From positions 1-21,862 of the IMG/VR virus record IMGVR_UViG_3300020129_000743: a DNA stretch of 21,862 nucleotides; one strand, written 5' to 3'. The stretch is from a virus. A model generated the notes under the pieces. The model saw nothing but the letters and a program-made list of their open reading frames with translations, was not told the DNA's origin and did no database searches. This document shows, piece by piece, positions 1 to 7,772 of the stretch. The translations under genes and the position numbers were made by a program. Each line of letters starts with the position of its first letter. The first letter of the stretch is position 1.

Positions 1-70
1 CGGGGTGCAGATGATGACGCGGGAGGCGCGTGGCTCAGAACGCGCCTGCACCGTCATCGTCTGCACCCCG
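1..70. repeat. 70-nt near-palindrome at the window edge
   Basis: Bases 1-19 are the reverse complement of bases 52-70 with one mismatch (position 12 against 59). Bases 24-31 (AGGCGCGT) pair perfectly with 40-47 (ACGCGCCT) around an 8-nt loop at 32-39. Only the four bases 20-23 against 48-51 pair poorly. About 27 of 31 positions pair, which is far more than expected in coding sequence. It lies inside the truncated tail gene. Confidence 0.8.
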
Positions 71-525
71 TCCTGGCGGCTCATGTCGAGCACGCCACCG
101 AAGAAGCCCGACCAGATCAAGATCTGGGACGAGCTCGACGCGTTCCACTGATAGATCGAGCACGCGACATCACGGATCACGGTCTTCTGGAAGAGCTCGT
201 ACACGTGGAAGCGGAGGTTCGCGGCGTTGCTCGGATGGACGATCGCGTTCGCCACGAACTCAATCGAGATGTCGCTCACGGAGTTTCCGTCGAGGAGCGA
301 CGCCCGGATCGCGCCCCAATTCGAGATCGCCGGATAGACGGGAGGACCGCCCTGGACGTTCGTCGCGATCAGGCGCTGGTCGCCGATGTAGAACGTGAGG
401 AGCCCATAGACCGGGTCCGTGAAGGAGCAGTAGAGGTAGAGGGCGCCCTTCGTGCTCGGGAGGGCCATCGCGTCACGGATCTCGAGCTCATCGATCCCCA
501 TGACGACATCGAGAATGACCGGCAC
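1..525 (-). CDS. Phage tail protein, C-terminus cut by window edge
   Basis: An open frame of 175 codons starts at GTG 525 and runs off the left edge, so the protein is partial. The GTG lies one base after the TAG of the upstream appendage gene, which suggests translational coupling; ATG 501 is an alternative start. Neither has a good Shine-Dalgarno. Seen: a start reading VPVILDVVMGIDELEIRD, then mixed beta-rich sequence with YLYCSFTDPVYGLLTFYIGD and, near the edge, a glycine-containing hydrophobic stretch (ILIWSGFFGGVLDMS). Its place after the tape measure and appendage genes, and a loose resemblance to BR0599/DUF2163-type distal tail proteins, suggest a tail-tip or baseplate component. That family name is inference from pattern only. 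The last 70 bases form a long hairpin that could be an assembly artefact, so the final 23 codons should be treated with caution. Confidence 0.6.
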   Translation of the reverse strand, partial: MPVILDVVMGIDELEIRDAMALPSTKGALYLYCSFTDPVYGLLTFYIGDQRLIATNVQGGPPVYPAISNWGAIRASLLDGNSVSDISIEFVANAIVHPSNAANLRFHVYELFQKTVIRDVACSIYQWNASSSSQILIWSGFFGGVLDMSRQDGVQTMTVQARSEPRASRVIICTP

Positions 526-526
526 G

Positions 527-1768
527 CTAGGGGATCGCCACGACGGCCGCGCACTGCCACCAGTTCGTGCCGTCGCTCACGTACTGGACGATGTCGTTCG
601 CCGTCATCGCCAGGTTCGTACCGCCGGTGTTTCGGATGTTGCCCGGGCCGTTGTGGTTGATCGTGAGCGACCCCGTCGTCTGGAGCATGATGACGCGCCC
701 CGCATCGGCCGAACTCGTCGAGATGTTGTTGATCGTCGTGGTCCCGCTCACGAGATAGAAGAAGCCGTACGCGTCGGGCGAGATCGTGCTCGCCGAGGAC
801 ATCGTTGTCCCCTGCGCCTGGCGCTGCCACGACTGGATCCCCGGCCCGATCGGGAACCAGCGATTGTTCGAGTGGTCGCGGAGGTAGCTCGTCTCGCCAT
901 TCGCGTTGTCGAACACGAACGCCATGAAGTCCTTGTTCCCCGAGCCGTTCGTGAAGGTCTCGTTATAGATCGTGTTGGTCCAGGTAAAGGCACCATTCAC
1001 GACGATGTAGATGTATTGCTGATTGCTGACGCCAGACTTCTCCACGATCAGGTTGTTCGTGAGATTGGCGTCGAGCGTGATGTCCGTGTGGAGGAAGAGA
1101 TTCCGCGACGCCTCCACATACATGAGCGCCTTGCTCGGCGTCGTGCCGGCGCGTTCGAGATGCGTATGGACGAAGGTGTTCCACGCGCTCGTGACATCGA
1201 GGTTCGTCTGGGAGCACGCCTCGGCCCACGTGCCGTCGTAGTGGCAGCTCCCGCCACCCGTCTGCATTCCGATGAGACACGCGACGACCCAGATGTCCGA
1301 ATTGCGGATTGAGTTCGCGTTGAGAATAATGCCCGTGCCGCTCGGGAAGTCGCGCGCCAGAACGCGATGAAGGCCAGCGTTGCTCGTGAAGGTCGCGCCG
1401 CCCTGGTTCCCGAGGTTCAACCCGTCTCCGGCGCTCCCATTCCCACGGAACGAGATGTCCTGGATAATGATTCCCGACGCCCCGTTCGCGTTCCCTTCGC
1501 CGGCCGTCTTCTCCCGGAGCATCGTGCCCGTCGCGGCAGCGTCCCGCTGGAGCACGGTCTGCTGCGGACCGCACCCTTGCAGCATGCACTTCCCGTACAT
1601 CGTGAGGTTCGTGATGCCGGTGATCGTGACGCCGCCCACGAAGACCTTCCCGCCAGGGCCCGCGAAGTCGAATGCGGACTGGAGGCCTGCTTGCGTGCTC
1701 GCGAAGTTGTCCGCGCGCTTTTGCGCGTTCGTCATCGCCCAGATCGAGCCAACGTCAGCGAATGACAC
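527..1768 (-). CDS. Beta-helix tail appendage (tail fibre/spike-like)
   Basis: 413 aa, GTG start. A GAGGGGGG Shine-Dalgarno overlaps the stop of the preceding gene and sits just before the GTG, which supports this start over the in-frame ATG at codon 12. The body is rich in short strands with N, G, T and S turns (for example SGIIIQDISFRGNGSAGDGL and NNLIVEKSGVSNQQYIYIVV), the pattern of right-handed parallel beta-helices of the pectate-lyase fold. The last 70 or so residues (TTTINNISTSSADAG, LTINHNGPGNIRNTGG, DIVQYVSDGTNWWQC) match a terminal module common in phage and bacterial appendages. Such proteins bind or cleave surface glycans. I see no identifiable catalytic residues, so enzyme activity is not claimed. 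Its place between tape-measure-proximal tail genes and another tail gene supports a receptor-binding or decoration role at the tail tip. Confidence 0.75.
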   Translation of the reverse strand: MSFADVGSIWAMTNAQKRADNFASTQAGLQSAFDFAGPGGKVFVGGVTITGITNLTMYGKCMLQGCGPQQTVLQRDAAATGTMLREKTAGEGNANGASGIIIQDISFRGNGSAGDGLNLGNQGGATFTSNAGLHRVLARDFPSGTGIILNANSIRNSDIWVVACLIGMQTGGGSCHYDGTWAEACSQTNLDVTSAWNTFVHTHLERAGTTPSKALMYVEASRNLFLHTDITLDANLTNNLIVEKSGVSNQQYIYIVVNGAFTWTNTIYNETFTNGSGNKDFMAFVFDNANGETSYLRDHSNNRWFPIGPGIQSWQRQAQGTTMSSASTISPDAYGFFYLVSGTTTINNISTSSADAGRVIMLQTTGSLTINHNGPGNIRNTGGTNLAMTANDIVQYVSDGTNWWQCAAVVAIP

Positions 1769-1777
1769 GGTCCCCCC

Positions 1778-2656
1778 TCATACGTAGGGCTCGCTCTCGA
1801 ACGTGAACGTCAGTTGGTTATAGAGATCCTTGTTCTCGATCACGCCCTGGTATTCGAGCGAAGCCATCCGGCAAAGAAAGAACCCAGGGCGCGCGATGTT
1901 GTAGAGGCCTTGGAGCGTGCAGAAGACGGCCTGCTGCGGCGTCTCGGCGTTGGAATTGGTATCCCAGTCCGAGCGCCACCGATCCCAGAAGGCCTGCGTC
2001 GCGTGGTCGAACGTGAGTTGGACCGAGGTCGCGCGCTTCGCGTACTGGTTCAGGAGCGGCACGTTCCCCGCCGTCCGCGCGACGCCGCTTTGCTCGATGT
2101 CCGAGATCTTGTATTGGCTGATCGTGTCGGACGTGAAGTCCTGGCCGATCCCGAAGAAGATGCAGGTCGAACGTGGGAAAAGCCCCCAGTAGAGGATCGT
2201 CGCGACCTTCGTCCCGCCGCCCCGGTCCGAGTTCTTCTGCATGATCCGGTAGTAGCGCTTCGCCGGCGTCGGGACGGAGAAGGAGAGGAGATCGCAGTTC
2301 ACGAGCGACGTGGACGCAGTCTGGAGCGTGAGGTTGTTCACGTCGACGGGAGACGAGAACGCGGGATTGTCGGCCGAGTCGTACTGGAGCGTGAACTTGG
2401 TCTGGTCGCATCCGCGCGCGTCGTAGGCGACGGCGAAATAGGCGGCGCCGGCCGCGGAGCCGAGCTGCGTCGTGTCCCCGAGATCGGCCTGGAGCCACTG
2501 GTCGGACGTGCCGTTGATGGGCTTCCATCCGGCGCCGAGACCGTCCTCGCGCGAGTTGTCGATCGCGTAGCCCACGTCCGTGCTGCTCGCCGTGAGCACG
2601 GTCGCGGTGCGGGAGATGTGGACTTTGTTCCGGTGATAGAACTGGGGATCGATCAC
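1778..2656 (-). CDS. Distal tail protein with discoidin-like N-terminal half
   Basis: 292 aa, GTG start. The start overlaps the tape-measure stop by the four bases GTGA, so translation is probably coupled. Residues about 20-150 show a pattern typical of F5/8 type C (discoidin) carbohydrate-binding folds: AIDNSREDG, then W, then DQWLQADLGDTTQLG, later KFTLQYDSADNPAFSS and a YYRIM segment. The C-terminal half (DIEQSGVARTAGNVPLLNQY, VQLTFDHATQAFWDRWRSDW, LTFTFESEPYV) looks like a phage tail-tip domain. By position, directly after the tape measure, it matches the distal tail or baseplate slot of siphoviruses. The discoidin reading is by eye and would place a sugar-binding domain on the tail tip. 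The exact family is not recognised. Confidence 0.65.
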   Translation of the reverse strand: MIDPQFYHRNKVHISRTATVLTASSTDVGYAIDNSREDGLGAGWKPINGTSDQWLQADLGDTTQLGSAAGAAYFAVAYDARGCDQTKFTLQYDSADNPAFSSPVDVNNLTLQTASTSLVNCDLLSFSVPTPAKRYYRIMQKNSDRGGGTKVATILYWGLFPRSTCIFFGIGQDFTSDTISQYKISDIEQSGVARTAGNVPLLNQYAKRATSVQLTFDHATQAFWDRWRSDWDTNSNAETPQQAVFCTLQGLYNIARPGFFLCRMASLEYQGVIENKDLYNQLTFTFESEPYV

Positions 2657-4803
2657 CGATAGGCCCCCGTCGAAAGAACCTCACGGAGCATCGGCCAGAT
2701 CTCATTTCCCATCTCGGTACGGAAGTCGGCGCGCGAGGGGCCGCGCGTTCCGAGCCGCGGGGTCGGAGACCGGAACCCGTCGAGCCGAAGCGCGCCGCTG
2801 CGCGATCCCGACGCGGACGGCGTCGCCACGCGATCGATGAACTTGTCGAGCTTCATCAGGACGCGGGACCAGGAGTCCGTCTCGTTGTGGCGAAGAATCG
2901 CCTCGTCCCGGCCGAGCATTGCGTGGACCCCGTCGAGCCCGCGCACACCGTTCGTAATCAAGCCGCTCTGGGCGAAGTAGGGATTTGCGAAGGATCCGCG
3001 TGGGGCAGCCATGCCGCCCTGCTGGGCGAAGACGGCGCCCGATGCGATCGTCGAGCCCGCGCCGCCGATGAGCGACCCGATGAAGCCCCCGATCGTTCCC
3101 ACGATCGAGGACTTGATGAGCTGCGCCACGAATTCGAGGATCGCGCTCGCGATCGTCTTCATGAAGGTCTCGAACCGGTTCGCGCCCTGCGTGAGCCCGA
3201 TGATCGCGCTTCCGATCCCGGACCCGAGGGCCGAGATCGCGGAGCTCAATAGTTTGAGCTGCTTCGTTCCCGTCTCCGCGGCTGCGGCAACGGCAAGCGC
3301 GGGCCGATAGGCCGAGTCCCCGTAGGCTGGGATCACCCGGAACTGGGGCGGCCCGCCGTTCACCCCTTCCTGGCGCTCGGGGCGCGCCATGTATTCCGTG
3401 GAACGCTCGTTCAGGAGCTTCGTCCACTCCTCGTCCGAGAGCGTCGGCCCATAGGGACGCCCTTTCGTGAGGTTGTAGAGCTCCTTCGAGATGATCGCGA
3501 TCTCCTGCACCGTGAGGGCCTGCTGGCGCAGCGCTTCGAGCTTCTTGATCTCCTGGTCCAGCGTGATCGCGCCGATCGAGCGCTGGTACTCCAGGAGCGG
3601 GATCGTGATCTTCGTCTGCTCGTACTGATCCCGCGCCTGTTTCACGAGATCCTTCATCGCCTGGTTCGGTCCGGGCGAGACCGTCTTGATCGTTCCGAAG
3701 TCGACGATCCCCGGGGGCGGCGTCGCCTTCCCCTGGTCCTGCGTCTCCTTCCGGAACTGGTCCAGATCGTCGAGCCATCCGAGCATGTGCTCGTGGAACC
3801 AGGTCCCGAACTTATCGAAGGACGCGATCGCACCGTTCGCCCAGTTCAAGATCGCGGTCCCGGCCGGCGCGAGTGCAGCCGTAAACTTGTTCAACTCGCC
3901 CAGCATCGAGAGCTTGAACTCAAGCCCCGCCTTCCGCGCCGCTTCCGCCGTCTTCTCCATCGACGGCGTGAGCGTGATGCCGAGCTGTTCCGCCAGGGCC
4001 TGCGCCTCGGTCTGGTTTTGCTCGAGCACGGGGAGGATCGTTCGGGCACCCCGGCCGAAGAGCTCGAACGCCTCGGACGCGCGCCGCGCGGGGTCGGGGA
4101 TGTTGAAGAGCGCCGCCTTCACGTCCTCGAGCACGGTGCCCGTACTCTTCGCGAAGCCGTTCGAATCCGTGAGCGAGACCCCGAGCGTCTGGAAGGCCTT
4201 CTGCGCCTCCTTCGACCCGTCTCGCGCTTCGCCCAAATGGCGGACGAACATGAAAAGGGGCGCCTGGACGTCTTCGAAGGTCTCGCCGGCGCGGGCCGCG
4301 GCAACCCGGAGCCCACCGATCTCCTTCGAGCTGAGACCGGTCGTGTCCCGCATGATGTCGACCTGGTGCTGGAACTCGCCGATCCGCCCCGCCGCCGAGA
4401 TCGCCACGGTCCCGAAGAGCGTGAGACCGGCGATAACCGCGCTCACAGCGATACCCACGGGCCCCATCGAAGCCGCCACGCGAGAGATCGCCGCGACCTG
4501 CTGTCCGAGACCCGAAGTCACGCTCTGCATCGCGCCCTGGAGCTCCGCCTGCGCCGCCTGGAGCGCCGTGGTGCCCTGCGTGACCTTCGCCATCTCGGTA
4601 TGGAGCGCGCGCTGCGCCGCGGCCTGATTCAGCACCGCCTGGCCGAGCCGGAGATTGCTCTGGTAGGAGCCGTCGGCCGCGGCCCTGGCCCGGGTCACCT
4701 CGTCGCTCCAGCGCTTCACATCGGCGATCGACTGCCCCAAAGCCGACGCGGCACGGTTCTGGGCTTCGATCGAGATTTCTACGCTGGTCTTCTCAGTCCC
4801 CAC
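2653..4803 (-). CDS. Tail tape measure protein
   Basis: 716 aa, GTG start immediately after the TGA (4806-4804) of the frameshifted chaperone frame. It is the longest tail gene and follows the tail assembly chaperone, the usual place of the tape measure. Seen: an N-terminal helical, Ala/Gln-rich region (residues about 1-110), a hydrophobic segment at about 112-137 (MGPVGIAVSAVIAGLTLFGT), a conserved-looking stretch at about 155-255 (GLSSKEIGGLRVAAARAG, then ASEAFELFGRGARTILPVLE) typical of TP901-type tape measures, and a second hydrophobic Gly/Ile-rich region near residues 560-600. The C-terminus has a phage-typical GLDGVHAMLGRDEAILRH motif. The protein sets tail length and is ejected with the DNA. 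With the usual rule of about 0.15 nm per residue, a tail near 100 nm would be expected (inference). Confidence 0.9.
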   Translation of the reverse strand: MGTEKTSVEISIEAQNRAASALGQSIADVKRWSDEVTRARAAADGSYQSNLRLGQAVLNQAAAQRALHTEMAKVTQGTTALQAAQAELQGAMQSVTSGLGQQVAAISRVAASMGPVGIAVSAVIAGLTLFGTVAISAAGRIGEFQHQVDIMRDTTGLSSKEIGGLRVAAARAGETFEDVQAPLFMFVRHLGEARDGSKEAQKAFQTLGVSLTDSNGFAKSTGTVLEDVKAALFNIPDPARRASEAFELFGRGARTILPVLEQNQTEAQALAEQLGITLTPSMEKTAEAARKAGLEFKLSMLGELNKFTAALAPAGTAILNWANGAIASFDKFGTWFHEHMLGWLDDLDQFRKETQDQGKATPPPGIVDFGTIKTVSPGPNQAMKDLVKQARDQYEQTKITIPLLEYQRSIGAITLDQEIKKLEALRQQALTVQEIAIISKELYNLTKGRPYGPTLSDEEWTKLLNERSTEYMARPERQEGVNGGPPQFRVIPAYGDSAYRPALAVAAAAETGTKQLKLLSSAISALGSGIGSAIIGLTQGANRFETFMKTIASAILEFVAQLIKSSIVGTIGGFIGSLIGGAGSTIASGAVFAQQGGMAAPRGSFANPYFAQSGLITNGVRGLDGVHAMLGRDEAILRHNETDSWSRVLMKLDKFIDRVATPSASGSRSGALRLDGFRSPTPRLGTRGPSRADFRTEMGNEIWPMLREVLSTGAYR

Positions 4804-5470
4804 TCACCGCCCCATGCTCTTCGCCATCGCGGCCCGTAGTTCCGAGCCCTCCGGCAAGGTGTCGAGCCAATCCGCCCACGCCTCCCGCGACTTCCCCAGG
4901 ATTTCCTCTTTCCCCTCCGCCTCCCCGTTCGGCGTCTGCTTCTGCTCCCACTCGCGCGCGCGCCTCAGGACGTCCAGGTCGAACGCAAGGTCATCGAGAT
5001 CGAGGTGTCGCAGCTCGGACGGGAGCCGCCCGAAGGCCTCCCCGATCGCGTAGAGGGAGAGGAGGTACGGCAGGTGTTCAAAGCGCCCTCCGTGCGGTCT
5101 CGGTCTTCACGGGCGCGAGCGCGCTCAGGATCTGGGATCCCAACCAGTTGAGATCCGTCCAGAGAACGGCCGAGATCGGAAGCCACTCCACGTCCTCGCC
5201 CGGCTCCGTGAAATCTTTCGCCGTGTCGTCGAGGAGCTTCGGCGAGTCGACGCACTGGAGCGCGAGCGCGCGGTTCAATGCGTTCTGCTGCTCGACGCTC
5301 TCCTTCGAGACCACGACCTCGCCGTCGTCCTTGTAGGTGAGTGGCGGGAGGTTCCCGAAGACGGCCCCGTACTCGTCCGCCGTGGGCCGGTGCCACTGGT
5401 AGAGTTGCCCCGAGGGGCCCACACCCTCTCCTCGAGCGCGGGCCCCGTACTGCTTCGCGAGATTTCCCAT
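4804..5470 (-). CDS. Tail assembly chaperone, long frameshift product (gpGT-like)
   Basis: Predicted fusion of 221 aa made by a +1 shift at CTT-TGA: codons 1-130 are read from 5470 to 5081, base 5080 is skipped, and 91 further codons are read from 5079 to 4807, ending at TGA 4806-4804. The second frame (EHLPYLLSLYAIGEAFGRLP at its start, AAMAKSMGR at its end) has no ATG, GTG or TTG for its first 74 codons, so it can hardly be translated on its own. Its content is helical and charged (DLDVLRRAREWEQ, REAWADWLDTLPEG), as in gpT-like extensions that bind the tape measure. Long-tailed phages commonly make two chaperone forms by frameshifting between the tail tube and tape measure genes; this is that position. 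The shift itself is inferred from the sequence. Confidence 0.8.
5078..5094 (-). promoter_or_regulatory. +1 ribosomal frameshift site CGG AGG GCG CTT TGA
   Basis: On the coding strand the last codons of the short chaperone read CGG AGG GCG CTT TGA, followed by ACA. The Leu codon CTT can slip +1 onto TTT, after which GAA CAC CTG continues the 91-codon open frame. GGAGG lies exactly 3 nt before CTT, the arrangement of the bacterial prfB (RF2) frameshift site. The base after the stop is A here, not the C found in prfB. Shift direction is fixed by the frames: +1 (or -2) joins them, and -1 does not. Confidence 0.8.
5078..5470 (-). CDS. Tail assembly chaperone, short product (gpG-like)
   Basis: 130 aa from ATG 5470, with an AAGGGGGAG Shine-Dalgarno just upstream, ending at the in-frame TGA that is also the frameshift stop. 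Function is by synteny: it sits between the major tail protein (5501-6562) and the tape measure (2653-4803), where lambda-type gpG chaperones lie. Seen: KQYGARARGEGVGPSGQLYQW near the N-terminus, a middle with KDDGEVVVSKESVEQQNALN and a C-terminal WLPISAVLWTDLNWLGSQIL segment. The short form would coat the tape measure during tail assembly and be absent from the virion. Sequence similarity to a named family is not recognised. The frameshift architecture downstream is the strongest support. Confidence 0.8.
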   Translation of the reverse strand: MGNLAKQYGARARGEGVGPSGQLYQWHRPTADEYGAVFGNLPPLTYKDDGEVVVSKESVEQQNALNRALALQCVDSPKLLDDTAKDFTEPGEDVEWLPISAVLWTDLNWLGSQILSALAPVKTETARRAL

Positions 5471-5500
5471 CTCTCCCCCTTGGTGCCCTTCGGCACCCGC

Positions 5501-6562
5501 TTACGTACCGGTCGTCTGGATCACCCGGAAGTCGTCCGTGCCCGTCCCGGCCATCGTGTCCGGATACATGAGGCCGTTGAACGTGAAGCCCACGACGCCC
5601 TCGCCCTGGTAGACGGGCTTCGGATCGTCGATCACGACCGGCTTCACCGCGCCCGAGCACTGGATCGTGAGCGAGTCGTTCGCATCGACGTAGTACTTGA
5701 GCTGCAGGTTCTCGCGCGTCGGCGAGAAGAAGTCGGTGAAGAGCGTCACCGCGTCCGCGGTCGAGATGTCGTCGAAGTCCATCTCGAACGCCGCAGACAG
5801 GGTCGGGAACCCTGCACGCGTCGGAAGCGCCAGCTCCTGGCCCGACGCGGCACCCAGGAAGGGCTCGTAGCGGAGATTGTTGTCGAGCGTGAAGACGATC
5901 CGCTTCGCCTTGAAGTCCGTGGTCGGAGGGTTCGCGGCGCCGATATAGAGGCCCGAGTTCGCGGACTGGATCGCGTGCTGCCACGCGAGCGTCGTCCCCG
6001 TGATATCGGCGAATCCCGGCGCCGAGCTCGACGCGTACTTCTGCCCCGTCCCCGTGAGCTGGAAGCGAAGCTGCGCGTTCGCCTCCATCGTCATGATGAA
6101 GCGGTTGATGCACACGTCCTGGACGACCCGCGGCGAGAGCGCGTTCGTCCCGTCGTGCGGGATCTCCCGGATCGTGAGTGAGCGGTTGTAGAAGCTGCCG
6201 CCACCGTCCGCCGTGCTCGGATCGACCGGAGGATCGTTCAGCACGTACGTGTGCGTGAACGGAGCCGACGCGCCCGTCTTGATCCGCTTCGAGAACGCGG
6301 ACGTGAGAAGCGGGAGGAGCGCCGTGTCGTTCGCGACATATTCCAGCGTCACCTCGAAGTCGGTGAGCGAGATCGTCTGCCAGAGCTGGGACGCGCGCGG
6401 CATGATCTGCCCCGTCGTCACACGCGGCTGATTCGTCTGGCGCGTCGAGAAGATCGAGCCCGTCCGGATGAAGGCGGCCGTGGTGAGCGAGCTCTGCACC
6501 GTTCCGAACGCGGACTGCATTCCGAAGCCGATATAACTTGCCCGCCCAATCGCCTTCCCCAT
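5501..6562 (-). CDS. Major tail tube protein
   Basis: 353 aa, ATG start two bases or fewer from the preceding stop TAG (6565-6563). It starts MGKAIGRASYIGFGMQSAFG, a common opening of phage major tail proteins (glycine-rich start with a G-x-Q-S/T-x-x-G motif). The rest is beta-rich: LTDFEVTLEYVANDTALLPL, RFQLTGTGQKYA, RIVFTLDNNLRYEP, ending with VVGFTFNGLMYP and a short Thr/Asp-rich tail. This fits the tail-tube fold of siphoviruses, where hexameric rings stack to make the tube. It lies directly upstream of the tail assembly chaperone and tape measure, the normal order. The size is at the larger end for tube proteins and leaves room for an extra surface domain, but I cannot delimit one. No tail sheath gene is present, which supports a non-contractile tail. 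Confidence 0.8.
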   Translation of the reverse strand: MGKAIGRASYIGFGMQSAFGTVQSSLTTAAFIRTGSIFSTRQTNQPRVTTGQIMPRASQLWQTISLTDFEVTLEYVANDTALLPLLTSAFSKRIKTGASAPFTHTYVLNDPPVDPSTADGGGSFYNRSLTIREIPHDGTNALSPRVVQDVCINRFIMTMEANAQLRFQLTGTGQKYASSSAPGFADITGTTLAWQHAIQSANSGLYIGAANPPTTDFKAKRIVFTLDNNLRYEPFLGAASGQELALPTRAGFPTLSAAFEMDFDDISTADAVTLFTDFFSPTRENLQLKYYVDANDSLTIQCSGAVKPVVIDDPKPVYQGEGVVGFTFNGLMYPDTMAGTGTDDFRVIQTTGT

Positions 6563-6784
6563 CTACTCCCCACCTCCTTCGGTCACGAGCTCGAACACCT
6601 CAGCTTGGCGCGAGGTATTCATCCCGAGGGCCCACTCGACGACTGGGCGCGGAACCGTGCGCGCCTGCCCCTTGAAAAACGTGATCGCTTCGGTGACGTG
6701 CAGCGGATCGCCGCAAATGATGAATTCGCCGGGGCCGAGGAAGCGGACCGTCGCCTCATCATCCGACAGGGGGAGCGTAGACAT
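6563..6784 (-). CDS. Small hypothetical protein before the tail tube gene
   Basis: 73 aa, starting MSTLPLSDDEATVRFLGPGE. The frame is open upstream, but ATG 6784 is chosen because a GGAGG Shine-Dalgarno lies 7 nt before it; this makes it overlap the end of the preceding tail-terminator gene by 26 bases. The stop TAG directly abuts the ATG of the tail tube gene. Middle motif FIICGDPLHVTEAITFFKGQ, then a basic, Val/Pro-rich segment and an acidic, Gly-rich C-terminus (ELVTEGGGE). No family is recognised. By position it may help tail completion or tail tube synthesis through translational coupling. The tight packing and strong ribosome site make it a real gene. Confidence 0.65.
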   Translation of the reverse strand: MSTLPLSDDEATVRFLGPGEFIICGDPLHVTEAITFFKGQARTVPRPVVEWALGMNTSRQAEVFELVTEGGGE

Positions 6785-7256
6785 ACTCAATCCTCCACTT
6801 GCTGAGGAACCATCCCTCGCCGAGCACGCCGTCGCGCACCTGCGTCGCGAAGGATGTTCCGTCTGCGTCCTCGATCGTGGTGACGCCCCACGTATTCGCA
6901 CCCGCGTAGGTCGGGAAGTTCCGCGCCGGATTCAGGAGCATCACCGCGCGCACACACTCGGCGAACTCGATCAAATTCTCCTGAAGATCCTGGTCCGTCT
7001 TGAGCACCCCGCCGATCCAGAGTCCGAGCACGCGGCGAATCTCTCCCATGAGCGAATCCCCAAGGCCGATCTGCATTGCCCAGAGGTGAAGCGAGGGCGC
7101 GTCAGCTTCGAGCATGCGCACGTGTCCCGGGGGATAGCCCGGCACGATCACCCTGGCGACGTCCGTCCAGTAGCCCGCCTTCCGCGAGATCCCCTCGAGC
7201 TCGACTTTGACGCTCTCGACGAGGTAGCGCGCGTTGGGCATCCCCGCGACCGACAT
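6759..7256 (-). CDS. Probable tail terminator (tail completion) protein
   Basis: 165 aa, ATG start directly after the TAG of the neck gene. The layout resembles tail terminators: an early GYWTDVARVIVPGYPPGHVR stretch, then a hydrophobic APSLHLWAMQIG, RRVLGLWIGGVLKTDQDLQE followed by a helix NLIEFAECVRAVML, and a late beta strand FLSKWRIEYVYAPPVG. Terminator proteins cap the tail tube, stop its growth and join the tail to the head. The gene sits between the gpG-like morphogenesis protein and the tail tube gene, where terminators usually lie. The assignment rests on this pattern and on synteny. A different neck role is possible. Confidence 0.6.
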   Translation of the reverse strand: MSVAGMPNARYLVESVKVELEGISRKAGYWTDVARVIVPGYPPGHVRMLEADAPSLHLWAMQIGLGDSLMGEIRRVLGLWIGGVLKTDQDLQENLIEFAECVRAVMLLNPARNFPTYAGANTWGVTTIEDADGTSFATQVRDGVLGEGWFLSKWRIEYVYAPPVG

Positions 7257-7772
7257 CTACGCCCCCACCAAGGCGCGCTGCACGCTCACGCGCCGGCCGC
7301 CCAAGCCGCGGCGGATCGTCGCGAGGAAGTAGCGTTGCAGGATCGCCTGGAACATCGCGGCCTGCTGGTCCGTGAGCGAGATCATTGGACGGAAGCGACG
7401 TCCGAGCCCTTCGATCTGATGGAATGCGGCATAGGGAATGGAGGTGCCGATCGTGAGGCTGTGCGGTGAGGTTGAGACGTAACTGCCTGGACCGCGCCCA
7501 ACGAGCGACCGCATGAGGGCGCCCGTGCGCTGGAGGATCGGCTTCCCAGGGAAATGCCGCGCCTTCCAGGCGGCGTACACTTCGGAGAGCGCCGGCCACG
7601 CGCCTTCTTGTCCCGACGCCCCTTCGCTTTGAAATTGCGAGATCTCGATCGAGCGAAAGGCCCGCTCCATCTCGGGAAACGTGGGCGAGATGTCATCGAC
7701 GGCCACGGCGAGCCCGCCCAGCATCGTGCGGAGTTCTTCCGCGCCGGTCTGGTGGATCGTGAGTCGGAACAC
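7257..7772 (-). CDS. Phage virion morphogenesis protein (Mu gpG-like)
   Basis: 171 aa, GTG start overlapping the preceding TAG by one base (TAGTG). Motifs typical of the virion morphogenesis family of Mu gpG (a tail-completion/neck protein) are visible in order: EGAWPALSEVYAAWKARHFP (the W-x-x-L-S/T motif), PILQRTGALMRSLVG (the I-L-x-x-T-G-x-L-x-x-S motif), then TIGTSIPYAAFHQIEGLG (T-S-x-x-Y-A-x-x-H-Q-x-G) and a C-terminal helix (QAAMFQAILQRYFLATIRRG). These proteins act in head-tail joining or tail completion. Neighbours are small connector genes upstream and the tail terminator downstream, consistent with that role. Here it is within an apparently siphovirus-type module, which is common for this family. 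Confidence 0.8.
   Translation of the reverse strand: MFRLTIHQTGAEELRTMLGGLAVAVDDISPTFPEMERAFRSIEISQFQSEGASGQEGAWPALSEVYAAWKARHFPGKPILQRTGALMRSLVGRGPGSYVSTSPHSLTIGTSIPYAAFHQIEGLGRRFRPMISLTDQQAAMFQAILQRYFLATIRRGLGGRRVSVQRALVGA

Noticed and set aside
1-70. Protelomerase (hairpin telomere) target
   Set aside because: The palindrome lies inside a tail gene, and the recombinase present is a normal 293-aa integrase, far smaller than protelomerases.
5078-5100. -1 slippery heptamer joining the chaperone frames
   Set aside because: The two frames are related by +1 (or -2), not -1, and no X-XXY-YYZ heptamer is needed given CTT-TGA.
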